Shown: positions 20,206 to 28,025 of the stretch, piece after piece
How positions within the stretch are numbered: position 1 is the stretch's first letter
How the letters are laid out: every line of letters begins with the position of its first letter
NCBI GenBank assembly: GCA_027483505.1
Contig: JAIXUP010000073.1
Coordinates: forward strand, 62,001 to 126,000
Length of the DNA stretch: 64,000 bases
DNA from: Hyphomicrobiales bacterium
GTDB taxonomy: Bacteria > Pseudomonadota > Alphaproteobacteria > Rhizobiales > Beijerinckiaceae
Direction: 5' to 3'
Notes under the pieces: generated by a model
Told to the model about the DNA's origin: nothing
The model's database searches: none
Seen by the model: the letters and a program-made list of their open reading frames with translations, nothing else
Program-made: the position numbers and the translations under genes

Positions 20206-22354
20206 TGAAGCGCGCCAGGAAGGTCTGGCGGATCACACGCGAGAAGCGTTGCGCCAGCGATACCGCCCCATGGTCAAAGCGCACGGTCACGCGCTCACCC
20301 CAGCGCGGCGGCGTCGTTCCTGGCGGAAGATCAAGGTCCAGCTCGAAGAACAGCTCGACGACGGTGTCGTTCTCCTTGCTCGAACCATCGAGTGTGAAGA
20401 CCCCGCCATTGACGGTGGCCAGCGCCGGGCTCGGCAGCTTGCGCGTCCCGCCCGGTGTCTCGCGGACCAGCTTCGCATCGCGGATCACGGACGAATCCGA
20501 TTGCGCCAGCAACACATCGATGCGGCGCGTCTGGGCCCGGACCGTGTCGATGTCCGCTTCCGGCACGGTCACGCGCACCAGCGGTTGGCCTTGCGGCATG
20601 ACATGGCCGATCAACTGCCCCTTGCGGACGAAGTTGCGCAGCAGGTCTTCGGGCCGGGCCAGGACGAAAATACCGTCCGCCACGCTGCGCACGGTGAGGT
20701 TGGCGAGCTTGCGGTCCGCCTCGTCAAGTTCGCTCTGGCCCAGCTCCAGCCTTCGCCGCAGCATCTCGAACTCGATCGGCGTTGCGGTCTCGGCGGCAGC
20801 CATGCGGTTGCGGATCTCGTCGAGGCGGGCCGCAGCGAGCTGGCGTTCGGACGCAAGGTAGGGATCTTCGAGCCTGAGGATCGGATCGCCGCGCCTGATC
20901 GCCGCGCCGGGGCGCGCCAGCACCTCCGCGACGACGCCGCCGCTCTCGGTGGTGATCCGCGAGCCTTCCGGCGCCCAGATCACGCCATGCGAGATCGTGC
21001 CCCAGGGCAGGGGAGCCGCCATAACGATTGCAGCCAGCACCGCCGTCGCAGCGCCGGTGACGGCGCTGGCCCGCCAGCGTCGGCCTGACAGCGCGGGCGA
21101 GACCAGCACGAACTTGAGCCCTTTCAGCAACGGCCAGACAAAGCTGAGCACCAGCGTCCAGACCACCAGCGCGACGCCGATGAAGAAATACCGGCTGCCG
21201 ATGAACATCGCGATCGAGACCACGATCGCCAACCGGTAGACCAGCGCCACGGGTGCATAGGCGAAGAACCAGATCGCCTCGCCGCGCGCCGTGACCGGAT
21301 CGCGCGCGCCCGGAATGCCGTAGAGCCAGCGCTGCGCGAGATAAAACCACCAGCGGTTGGCCCGCGCGCCGAGGTTCGGAATTTCGATCAGGTCGGAGAG
21401 GATGTAGTAGGCGTCGAAACGCAGCAGCGGATTGCCGTTGAACACCAACGTCGACACGCTCGCGATCAGCATCACGTTGAAGGCGATGGCGCGCAGCAGT
21501 CCCGGCTCGGCCGAGAGCCAGACGAACATCGCTCCTGCCGCGAGCAGCAACTCCGCCATCATGCCCGCCGCGCCCACCAGCGCGCGCCGCCACTTGCTCG
21601 GGAACAGGCTTGATGACGAGGCGTCGACATAGGGCGCCGGCAGCAGCACGAGGAACATCACCCCGACCTCGTTGACCGTGCCGCCAAAGGCCTTGGTGGC
21701 GTAGCCGTGGCCAAGCTCGTGCACGATCTTCACCAGCGGGAAGATCAGCGCCATGACGATCAGGTTGTCAGGTGCAAGGATTCGGTCCGCCGAATTGCGC
21801 GTCAGGCCTTCCCAGTGTTCGATGACCTGCATCGCGAACCAGGCCACGATCACGGCCCAGAGCAGCAGGCCCCAGAGCGAGAACAGCGGCCTGACCAGAT
21901 GCGCGGTCGCGTTGAGCAGGCGCTCCGGGTTGAACAGCGGCAGCCGGAAGAACAGCGGGTTCTGGTAGCGCTGGATCCAGCGCTTGCGCTTGAGTTCGCC
22001 GGAGCGGTGTTCCAGTTCGCCGTGGTCGACAGGCCGGTCGGAATAGAGCAGGTCGAGCGAGTAGAGCTGCCCCACCGCCTGGATGACATGGTCCTGCGAT
22101 GGCGCGCGTTCACCCATGTCCGCAACGGCGGCGGTCCAGATGTCGCCCATGGTGCGCCGGCCATCCATGCGCAGCAGCAGCCCGTAGATCTCGCTGGAGA
22201 GGCGACTGGCGTTCGATGAGACAGGGTCGCGCGCGACGTACCAGATCTCGCCGCGGATGATATGGCGGCGGATCTCGACGCCCTGCCGCAGCCGCGGCTT
22301 CAGGGCCTCGACCTTGTGCCACAGCGGGCTGTTCATGGGCCCGGCGTTGCTCAT
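20198..22354 (-). CDS. PqqD-like / M50 metallopeptidase-like / HlyD fusion membrane protein
   Basis: 718 residues from the ATG at 22354; a second ATG lies at 22336. Residues about 28-105 resemble the PqqD-like peptide-binding fold. They are followed by several membrane segments containing HELGH (212-216) and a second site-2-protease-like motif NPLLRFDAYY (308-317). After a last membrane helix (about 430-450), residues about 455-700 form a HlyD-type lipoyl/coiled-coil/barrel domain on the far side of the membrane. The metal-binding set looks intact: HExxH plus a downstream Asp. Known M50-HlyD fusions belong to the site-2 protease family, but most lack a known substrate. It sits between a GAF-HlyD gene and the SecA-like gene, so it is a plausible inner-membrane channel or processing component. 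The role is inferred. Confidence 0.8.
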   Translation of the reverse strand: MSNAGPMNSPLWHKVEALKPRLRQGVEIRRHIIRGEIWYVARDPVSSNASRLSSEIYGLLLRMDGRRTMGDIWTAAVADMGERAPSQDHVIQAVGQLYSLDLLYSDRPVDHGELEHRSGELKRKRWIQRYQNPLFFRLPLFNPERLLNATAHLVRPLFSLWGLLLWAVIVAWFAMQVIEHWEGLTRNSADRILAPDNLIVMALIFPLVKIVHELGHGYATKAFGGTVNEVGVMFLVLLPAPYVDASSSSLFPSKWRRALVGAAGMMAELLLAAGAMFVWLSAEPGLLRAIAFNVMLIASVSTLVFNGNPLLRFDAYYILSDLIEIPNLGARANRWWFYLAQRWLYGIPGARDPVTARGEAIWFFAYAPVALVYRLAIVVSIAMFIGSRYFFIGVALVVWTLVLSFVWPLLKGLKFVLVSPALSGRRWRASAVTGAATAVLAAIVMAAPLPWGTISHGVIWAPEGSRITTESGGVVAEVLARPGAAIRRGDPILRLEDPYLASERQLAAARLDEIRNRMAAAETATPIEFEMLRRRLELGQSELDEADRKLANLTVRSVADGIFVLARPEDLLRNFVRKGQLIGHVMPQGQPLVRVTVPEADIDTVRAQTRRIDVLLAQSDSSVIRDAKLVRETPGGTRKLPSPALATVNGGVFTLDGSSKENDTVVELFFELDLDLPPGTTPPRWGERVTVRFDHGAVSLAQRFSRVIRQTFLARFNV

Positions 22355-22385
22355 CGGATGCCGCCTTGCAGGCAGGCTGATGTCT

Positions 22386-24266
22386 TCACGGCAGCCACGC
22401 CCAGAGCCTGATGTGCAGCCAGCGCCAGAATTGGTGCGTCCAGATCCACACGACCCGCGCTTCGCCCGCATCGATCTTCGCAACGCCCTCCATGGACGGA
22501 CGGATGCGCGGATTGTCGCTTTTCAGCCGGGCCAGCACCTCGAAGCCGTTGACGCCTTCCGACACGCGCGCGACCGGCGTCACGCTTTCGATCTCGATCG
22601 GCAGCGGCTCTTCCGGCATGGCGGTGAGCAGGACAAGCCCGGTCTGCCCGGGCCGGATCGAGCCGATCTGCAGTTCAGGCACAACAAGGGTCAGCCGGTA
22701 GCGGTCGAGCGGCGCAAGCTCGAACAGCACGTCGCCGCGCGTCACCGGCCGACCGATCTGCTGGCTGAGGTCGCCGCTGACCACGACCGCGTCGAACGGG
22801 GCCTTGAGCCGCGTGCGGCCCAGCATGGTCTCCGTCAGCTCCAGCTCGGCGTCCTTCTGGTCCATCTGCGATTTGGCGATGTTGACCTGCGCCAGCTCCC
22901 TGCGGGCCAGCGCACGGTCATGATCGAGCTGGTACTGGCGCTTCTGCGCCAGATGGCGGAGCCGGTCGAGACTGAGGTCATTGTCCTGCAGTTCTGCGAG
23001 AAGCTGCTCATTGCGGACGGTTTCGCCGGCGCGCGCATGCTGCGCCTTGATGAAGCCGTCGAACGGGGCCGTGACGACGCGCCTGACCTCGCCCTGCACC
23101 TGCCCGCGCGCCACGACGTAGAAGGTGTCGCGCACGAACCAGCCCGCGAGAGCCAGCACGATGGCCGCAGCCAGCACGCCCTTGGCGACGAGGTGGTGAG
23201 GCCCGGCCACGGCGCCCAGGAAGCGCCCGCCGCGTGCGGCGATCAGCACCGGCAACGAGCGGTCGGACAGCGCCTTGTCGTGCAGGATCGTGGCCGCAGG
23301 GGCAAGGAAGGCGTCGATCAGGTCGATCTCGTCCTGCGCGAAGGGGCGCTCGGAGCGCGCGAGGGTGACGGCGCCGAAGGGCCCGTCGCTGCGCATCAGT
23401 GGCACGGTCAGGATATGGGCACCCGCCAACTGCTTCGACAGGGCGAGCTGGGCATAGGCGACGAAGCCATTGCGCGTGTCGGAGCCGAGGACGAGCGCCT
23501 GGTCGGCAGCCTCGTCCATCGCCGCCTCGAAAGCCTCGCCAAGTTCACTGCGCCGCTCCATGTCGGCGCTTTGCGACATCGCCAGAAGGCGCGTCTCGCG
23601 CCGTCCGCGCCGCCCGACACCGACGCGGTCGCAGCCGAAGCGCGTCGCCAGTTCGCTCACCAGCGCGCGGGCGACATTCTCGAGGCCGTCCGCTTCAAGG
23701 CCGATGGCGAGGAAGTCAATCAGGTCCGCTGCGCGCTCGGCCTGCCGCTGGCCGGTGTCCGAGACGGAGCGCCTGAGATAGGCCTCGATCCAGGCAAGAG
23801 CCCATTGCACATGCCTGACGAGGCGCCGCGCCGCGAGATCGTCGTCGCAGCGCGCCTCGACCAGCGCCGCCGCTGCCGGCTCGCCCGCCATGATCAACGG
23901 GACCGACAGATACAGCAGGCCGCCTGCCTCCGCCGGCCGGTCCTGGGCGGGCTTGCGCGAGGCAAGCGCCTGTTCGAGCGTGGGCTGTCCAAAGCTCTGC
24001 AGCGCCGCGGCGCTTGAGGCCGCTGCATCCGAAGCCCAGCGCGCCGCTGGTGTGAGCTTGCCGTCGGCCGCGCCGGGCAGCAGCACGGTCGCCTGCCGGA
24101 TCGCCGGAAAGGTGCGGGCCACGATCGACAGCCAGGCCTGCGCGAAACGGGCATTGTCCCCGGCGCAGCCGAGGTCGTCCCAGAGCCGCGCGTCGCCGGT
24201 GGCCTCGCCACCAGGCGCCGCGCCTGTGCTCATCTGGGCGTTGCCGATGCGTGCCTCACCCGCCAC
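22386..24266 (-). CDS. GAF-domain / HlyD adaptor fusion protein
   Basis: 626 residues from a GTG at 24266 preceded by AAAGG; an in-frame ATG at 24233 has no good ribosome binding site. The N-terminal half (about 1-330) is cytoplasmic: residues about 170-320 have GAF character, with LATRFGCDRVGVGRR and a terminal RPFAQDEIDLIDAFLAPAA helix. One membrane segment follows (about 352-372, VAKGVLAAAIVLALAGWFV), then a HlyD-type region with two lipoyl halves (TAPFDGFIKAQHARAGETV and RLKAPFDAVVVSGDLSQQIG) around a coiled coil. The GAF domain could sense a ligand or bind a partner. It lies 54 bp after the DUF3467 gene and 31 bp before the M50 gene. It looks like the second inner-membrane adaptor of the export system. 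Confidence 0.8.
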   Translation of the reverse strand: MAGEARIGNAQMSTGAAPGGEATGDARLWDDLGCAGDNARFAQAWLSIVARTFPAIRQATVLLPGAADGKLTPAARWASDAAASSAAALQSFGQPTLEQALASRKPAQDRPAEAGGLLYLSVPLIMAGEPAAAALVEARCDDDLAARRLVRHVQWALAWIEAYLRRSVSDTGQRQAERAADLIDFLAIGLEADGLENVARALVSELATRFGCDRVGVGRRGRRETRLLAMSQSADMERRSELGEAFEAAMDEAADQALVLGSDTRNGFVAYAQLALSKQLAGAHILTVPLMRSDGPFGAVTLARSERPFAQDEIDLIDAFLAPAATILHDKALSDRSLPVLIAARGGRFLGAVAGPHHLVAKGVLAAAIVLALAGWFVRDTFYVVARGQVQGEVRRVVTAPFDGFIKAQHARAGETVRNEQLLAELQDNDLSLDRLRHLAQKRQYQLDHDRALARRELAQVNIAKSQMDQKDAELELTETMLGRTRLKAPFDAVVVSGDLSQQIGRPVTRGDVLFELAPLDRYRLTLVVPELQIGSIRPGQTGLVLLTAMPEEPLPIEIESVTPVARVSEGVNGFEVLARLKSDNPRIRPSMEGVAKIDAGEARVVWIWTHQFWRWLHIRLWAWLP

Positions 24267-24320
24267 AGCCTCGACCTTTCCTGCTCACAGGGGAGCAAGC
24301 GCCCGCGACCGGGCGCCGCC

Positions 24321-24653
24321 TCAATTCTCCAGCCGCATGGTGCCGAACCGGCTCTCGTAGTCGGTGACGTGCTGGTTGAGCAGTGTCACGAGCCGCTTCG
24401 CGGCGTAGGGCGTCAGCACGATCCGGTTCGAGAGCTTGACGATCAGCTCCTTGCTGCCTGCGACATTCCAGGTCTGGTTGGTTCCGAACAGCAAGGTGAA
24501 CTCCTCGCGCGTGTTGATCACATTGATCACATTGGCGAATGAGGAGTGCATCGCGCTGTCATCCCAGACCACACGAGTCGGCATCTCCGGCTGCGGCGGG
24601 GCCGCGACCGATTCAACCACTGTTGCATCCACAGCGTCAGGTTTCTTCGCCAT
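24321..24653 (-). CDS. DUF3467-family protein, first gene of the export cluster
   Basis: 110 residues from the ATG at 24653, chosen over an in-frame ATG at 24671 because AGG lies 7 bp before it. The C-terminal about 75 residues match the DUF3467 pattern: NVINVINTREEFTLLFGTNQ, then RIVLTPYAAKRLVTLLNQHV and a closing YESRFG. The first 30 residues are acidic, Pro-rich and probably disordered. There is no signal peptide or membrane segment. The biochemical function of DUF3467 is unknown. As the first gene of a six-gene same-strand series it may be a chaperone or regulator of the exported protein; that is a guess. Confidence 0.8.
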   Translation of the reverse strand: MAKKPDAVDATVVESVAAPPQPEMPTRVVWDDSAMHSSFANVINVINTREEFTLLFGTNQTWNVAGSKELIVKLSNRIVLTPYAAKRLVTLLNQHVTDYESRFGTMRLEN

Positions 24654-24953
24654 TGTGACACCTGTCTCCAAAAAACTGAGCCGACAGTGCGCCGGCAGCT
24701 GAGCTTACCCAACGATACTTATGGAAAAACGCAGGCACGTCAATTGAAAGCGGCGAGCGTGATGAACGCCGGCGGGCTCACATGGGTGGACGATGACGGC
24801 GAGGAAAAGGTGGCGGTGATGCCAGCCCAGCCGCGGCTTTCTGCGGCAAACGCCCGCAAGGCGAAACTGCGCCCCCGGTTGACGCACCCAAGGATCGATC
24901 CATGCGGACGTTCGCAGCTTTCGCTGTGCCGAGGGCCGGGCAAATGCTCATCG
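24654..24953. other. Non-coding region between ugpC and the export cluster
   Basis: About 300 bp with no frame that reads as protein. It carries the candidate promoter of the DUF3467-led operon at its left end. ugpC ends at its right edge on the same strand, and no strong terminator hairpin was found between them, so read-through from ugp into the export cluster cannot be excluded. Confidence 0.5.
24715..24743 (-). promoter_or_regulatory. Candidate sigma70-type promoter of the export operon
   Basis: On the minus strand TTGACG (24743-24738), a 17-bp spacer and AAGTAT (24720-24715) lie about 60 bp upstream of the DUF3467 ATG at 24653. The -35 matches 5 of 6 bases; the -10 is weak. It is the only plausible promoter I see for the whole cluster apart from one directly before the giant gene. 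Confidence 0.4.
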
Positions 24954-26102
24954 TCAGGCCAATGCATCCAAGGCGAACAGATGCTCGTGTGTCATGCTGG
25001 GAACCGGCGCGTCGACTTCCGCAATGCGCAAACCCGTCATCGAATCGAAGAGCTGGAGGTCCCGAGGCGAGACCCCGATGCTGAGCCTGTCTCCGGACGA
25101 GTAAGGATGTCGGCCGTCCACGTGGATCACAACCGGGCTGCCGGCGATGTCAGCGTGGATGTGTTGTCCGACGCCAAGTTCCTCGGCAAAATCAAAAACG
25201 GCTTTCAGTGAACCTTGCCGGGCGGCCTGACGGTCCGGCCGGATGTTCAGGGCCTCGGCGCGAAGCCCAAGGGTGACCGGGCCGGGCTTCAGCGCCGGAT
25301 AGCGCGCAGTCTCGATGCCGAGCAGCTGGCCATCGGCCAGCGCCAGCGAATGGCCATCGGAACTGATGGTTGCTGGCAGCAGATTGAGGCCGGGTGCGCC
25401 AATGAAGGCCGCGACGAAAACGCTTGCCGGCCGGTCATAGACGTCCTTCGGGGCGCCGATCTGCTCGATCACGCCCTTGTTCATGACCACCAGCCTGTCC
25501 GCCAGCGTCATCGCCTCGACCTGGTCATGGGTGACGAAAACCGAGGTGGCTTTCAGACGCTGGTGCAGCTTGCGGATTTCGATCCGCATCTGCACGCGGA
25601 GCTTGGCGTCCAGGTTCGACAGCGGCTCGTCGAACAGGAACACTTTCGGTTCCTTGATCATGGCGCGCGCCATGGCGACACGCTGGCGCTGGCCACCCGA
25701 AAGCTGCCCCGGCTTGCGCTCCAGAAACTCGTCGAGACCGACAGTCTTTGCGACCGCCTGAACCCGCACAAGCCGCTCGGCCTTGGGCACGCCCGCGACC
25801 TTCAGTCCATAGGCGATATTCTCTGCGACGCTCATGTGGGGATAAAGCGCATAGTTCTGGAACACCATGGCGCAACCGCGCTCGCGTGGCTCCCTGTCAT
25901 TCACCACGTCGCCCGCAATGGCGATCGTTCCGCCGGAGATCTCCTCCAGTCCGGCGATCATCCTGAGAAGGGTGGATTTTCCGCAACCCGAGGGACCCAG
26001 GATCACGACGAACTCGCCGTCGTTGATGGTGAAGTCGACGCCGTGGACGACCTGCGTCTTGCCATAGAACTTGGTGACATCGCGGATATCAATGCGGGCC
26101 AT
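24954..26102 (-). CDS. ugpC: sn-glycerol-3-phosphate ABC transporter ATP-binding protein UgpC
   Basis: 382 residues from the ATG at 26102. The frame is open upstream but only this start gives the family N-terminus [14 protein letters not shown]. Walker A is GPSGCGKST (36-44), followed by a Q-loop ([11 protein letters not shown]), signature LSGGQRQR, Walker B VFLFDEP and the switch His in [13 protein letters not shown]. The C-terminal about 140 residues are the MalK/UgpC-type regulatory (TOBE/MOI) region. It lies 11 bp after ugpE and is the last gene of phnM-ugpBAEC. It powers uptake of glycerol-3-phosphate or its diesters. The subfamily also serves other sugars; the match of its neighbours to UgpA, E and B decides the name. 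Confidence 0.88.
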   Translation of the reverse strand: MARIDIRDVTKFYGKTQVVHGVDFTINDGEFVVILGPSGCGKSTLLRMIAGLEEISGGTIAIAGDVVNDREPRERGCAMVFQNYALYPHMSVAENIAYGLKVAGVPKAERLVRVQAVAKTVGLDEFLERKPGQLSGGQRQRVAMARAMIKEPKVFLFDEPLSNLDAKLRVQMRIEIRKLHQRLKATSVFVTHDQVEAMTLADRLVVMNKGVIEQIGAPKDVYDRPASVFVAAFIGAPGLNLLPATISSDGHSLALADGQLLGIETARYPALKPGPVTLGLRAEALNIRPDRQAARQGSLKAVFDFAEELGVGQHIHADIAGSPVVIHVDGRHPYSSGDRLSIGVSPRDLQLFDSMTGLRIAEVDAPVPSMTHEHLFALDALA

Positions 26103-26113
26103 CGCCGTCGCTC

Positions 26114-27040
26114 CTACTTGTCGGTTGACACAAGGCCGCGCACGAACCAGCGCTGCATGAAGATCACCACCAGCAGGGGCGGCGTCATGACCATCAGCGT
26201 CCCCGCCATGGCGATGTGCCAGCGCGGCGGCTCGCCGAACAAGGGGCCCGGCACGATGCGCTGGAGCTGCATGACGGCCGTGCCATAGTTGGTGATGTCG
26301 GTGACGATCAGCAGGGGCCAGAGATACTGGTTCCATGCATAGACGAACATGATCGTGCCGAGCGCCGCCATGTTCGTCTTGGACAGCGGCAAGAGCACAT
26401 CCCAGAAGAAGCGCAGCGGCCCGGCGCCATCCATCTTGGCGGCTTCGGCGAGCTCGTCCGGCACGGTGAGATAGAACTGGCGATAGAGAAAGGTGCCGGT
26501 GGCAGTGGCGATCAGCGGCAGGATCAGCCCGGTGTAGCTGTTCAGCATCGACCACTCGGGCAGGGCGAGGCGGATGCCCGCAACGGTGTTGAGCAGGCTG
26601 CTGATGCCCACGAAATCAGCAATCTCCTGATATGGGCGCAGGACATTGGCGGCCACCGCGTAGGTCGGCACGATGCGCACTTCGAGCGGCAACATCAGCG
26701 TGATGAAGATCAACCAGAAGAAAAGGCTGCGAAAGCGATAGTTGAAGTAGACGATCGAAAAGGCCGAGATCGCCGCGATCGCGATCTTGCCCGCCGTGAC
26801 CCCAATGGCGACGATGAAGGAGTTGAGCATTTTCGGGCCAAAGCCCGACTGGTTCCACGCAAGCGTGTAGTTCTCGATCATCTGGTTGCCGGGCCAGAGC
26901 GTCATCGGCACGGTGTTGACGGTCCTGAAGTCATGCGTCGACGCAACGAAGACGATCCACAGCGGAACCAGCAACATGATCAGCCCGGTCAGCAGGATCA
27001 GATGCGTCAGGATGTTGAGGATCGGCGTGCGTTCAACCAT
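26114..27040 (-). CDS. ugpE: sn-glycerol-3-phosphate ABC transporter permease UgpE
   Basis: 308 residues, MalG-type inner-membrane permease with six predicted helices and an EAA loop ([20 protein letters not shown]). I chose the ATG at 27040 rather than 27076: GAGG lies 6 bp before it, it starts just after the ugpA stop, and MVERTPILN matches the usual UgpE N-terminus. Between helices 3 and 4 there is a segment of about 25-30 residues (around [20 protein letters not shown]) that is absent from the E. coli protein as I remember it. The C-terminus [14 protein letters not shown] is typical of UgpE. Confidence 0.88.
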   Translation of the reverse strand: MVERTPILNILTHLILLTGLIMLLVPLWIVFVASTHDFRTVNTVPMTLWPGNQMIENYTLAWNQSGFGPKMLNSFIVAIGVTAGKIAIAAISAFSIVYFNYRFRSLFFWLIFITLMLPLEVRIVPTYAVAANVLRPYQEIADFVGISSLLNTVAGIRLALPEWSMLNSYTGLILPLIATATGTFLYRQFYLTVPDELAEAAKMDGAGPLRFFWDVLLPLSKTNMAALGTIMFVYAWNQYLWPLLIVTDITNYGTAVMQLQRIVPGPLFGEPPRWHIAMAGTLMVMTPPLLVVIFMQRWFVRGLVSTDK

Positions 27041-27047
27041 GTCGGCC

Positions 27048-27935
27048 TCAGGTGTAGTGAACGCGGCGTTCGACAAACCTGAACTGGATGAAGGTCAGGC
27101 TGACCACGAGCAGCATCAGGACAAGCGATTGGGCTGCTGCGAGCGAATAGTCCTTGCCCTTGAAGCCATCGGAATAGATTTTGTAGACCATCAGGTCAGT
27201 CGCGCGGGCCGGTCCGCCTGCAGTGGTGATGTCGACGATGCCGAACGAGTTCACGAAGCTGTCGGTCAGGTTGATCACGACCAGAAAGAAGAAGGTCGGC
27301 GCCAGCAGCGGAAACTGGATGTCGGCCATGCGGCGCAGGACGCCAGAGCCATCCATGGCGGCAGCTTCGGTGAGCGAGCGTGGAATTGATTGCAGGCCTG
27401 CAAGGAAGAAGATGAAGTTGTAGGCGACCATCGACCAGGCGTTGGCGAGCGTGATCAGGATGACCGCATCGACGCCGTCGCGCGCCGGGTTCCAGATGCC
27501 GGGATACCACTGGTTGAGCGCCGAGACGAAGCCTGCATCCGGCGCGAAAATGAAGCGGAAGGCAAGGCCGACAGCGGGGGCGGCGACCGCATAAGGCCAG
27601 AAGTACATGAAACGGTAGGCCTGATATCCGGGCAATTGACGATCGACGAAGGTTGCCAGGATAAGCGCAATGCCCATGGCCAGCGCCGTGGAGCAGAGAG
27701 CGAAGATCACTGAAATGCGCACCGAATTCCAATAGAGCGGGTCCTCGAACACGGTCTTGAAGTTCTGCCAGCCAACCCATTGGTTCTCGCCGCCGAAGGG
27801 AGGCTCGAGCGTGAACGACCAGTAGAGCGCCTCGCCTGCCGGCCAATAGAAGAATGTGAACACGAGGATGAGCTGCGGCGCGATCAGCAGGCCGGCCAGC
27901 CAGGTGTTGGAGAAGGTGACGCGCTTTCCGGTCAT
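27048..27935 (-). CDS. ugpA: sn-glycerol-3-phosphate ABC transporter permease UgpA
   Basis: 295 residues, MalF/UgpA-type permease with about six helices. The N-terminal segment WLAGLLIAPQLILVFTFFYW and the PAGEALYWS loop are typical of UgpA. The EAA loop is SLTEAAAMDGSGVLRRM, and the C-terminus is FIQFRFVERRVHYT. It pairs with UgpE in the membrane. It lies 90 bp after ugpB, and that gap contains a strong stem-loop. Confidence 0.88.
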   Translation of the reverse strand: MTGKRVTFSNTWLAGLLIAPQLILVFTFFYWPAGEALYWSFTLEPPFGGENQWVGWQNFKTVFEDPLYWNSVRISVIFALCSTALAMGIALILATFVDRQLPGYQAYRFMYFWPYAVAAPAVGLAFRFIFAPDAGFVSALNQWYPGIWNPARDGVDAVILITLANAWSMVAYNFIFFLAGLQSIPRSLTEAAAMDGSGVLRRMADIQFPLLAPTFFFLVVINLTDSFVNSFGIVDITTAGGPARATDLMVYKIYSDGFKGKDYSLAAAQSLVLMLLVVSLTFIQFRFVERRVHYT

Positions 27936-27980
27936 GTCGTGGTCCCGGCGGCATGAGGCACCGCGTTCGAGAATGCCAAA

Positions 27981-28008
27981 GCAGCCGGGCGCGGGGGCGC
28001 CCGGCTGC
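27981..28008 (-). other. Intercistronic stem-loop between ugpB and ugpA
   Basis: A perfect 12-bp inverted repeat, GCAGCCGGGCGC and GCGCCCGGCTGC, around a 4-nt loop, lies 17 bp after the ugpB stop. On the minus strand only TTT follows the stem, so it is a poor intrinsic terminator. Hairpins here are common in ABC operons, where they protect the binding-protein mRNA or partly terminate, so that binding protein exceeds permease. Confidence 0.7.
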
Positions 28009-28025
28009 GGAAGAAAATGGCGCGG

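Noticed and set aside
18478-20208. 576-codon plus-strand frame opposite the SecA-like gene
   Set aside because: The minus strand encodes all SecA ATPase motifs in order; the plus frame has none of its own.
24705-24967. Small open frames on both strands between ugpC and the DUF3467 gene
   Set aside because: No ribosome binding site, arginine-rich composition and overlapping alternatives in several frames; treated as non-coding with a promoter.
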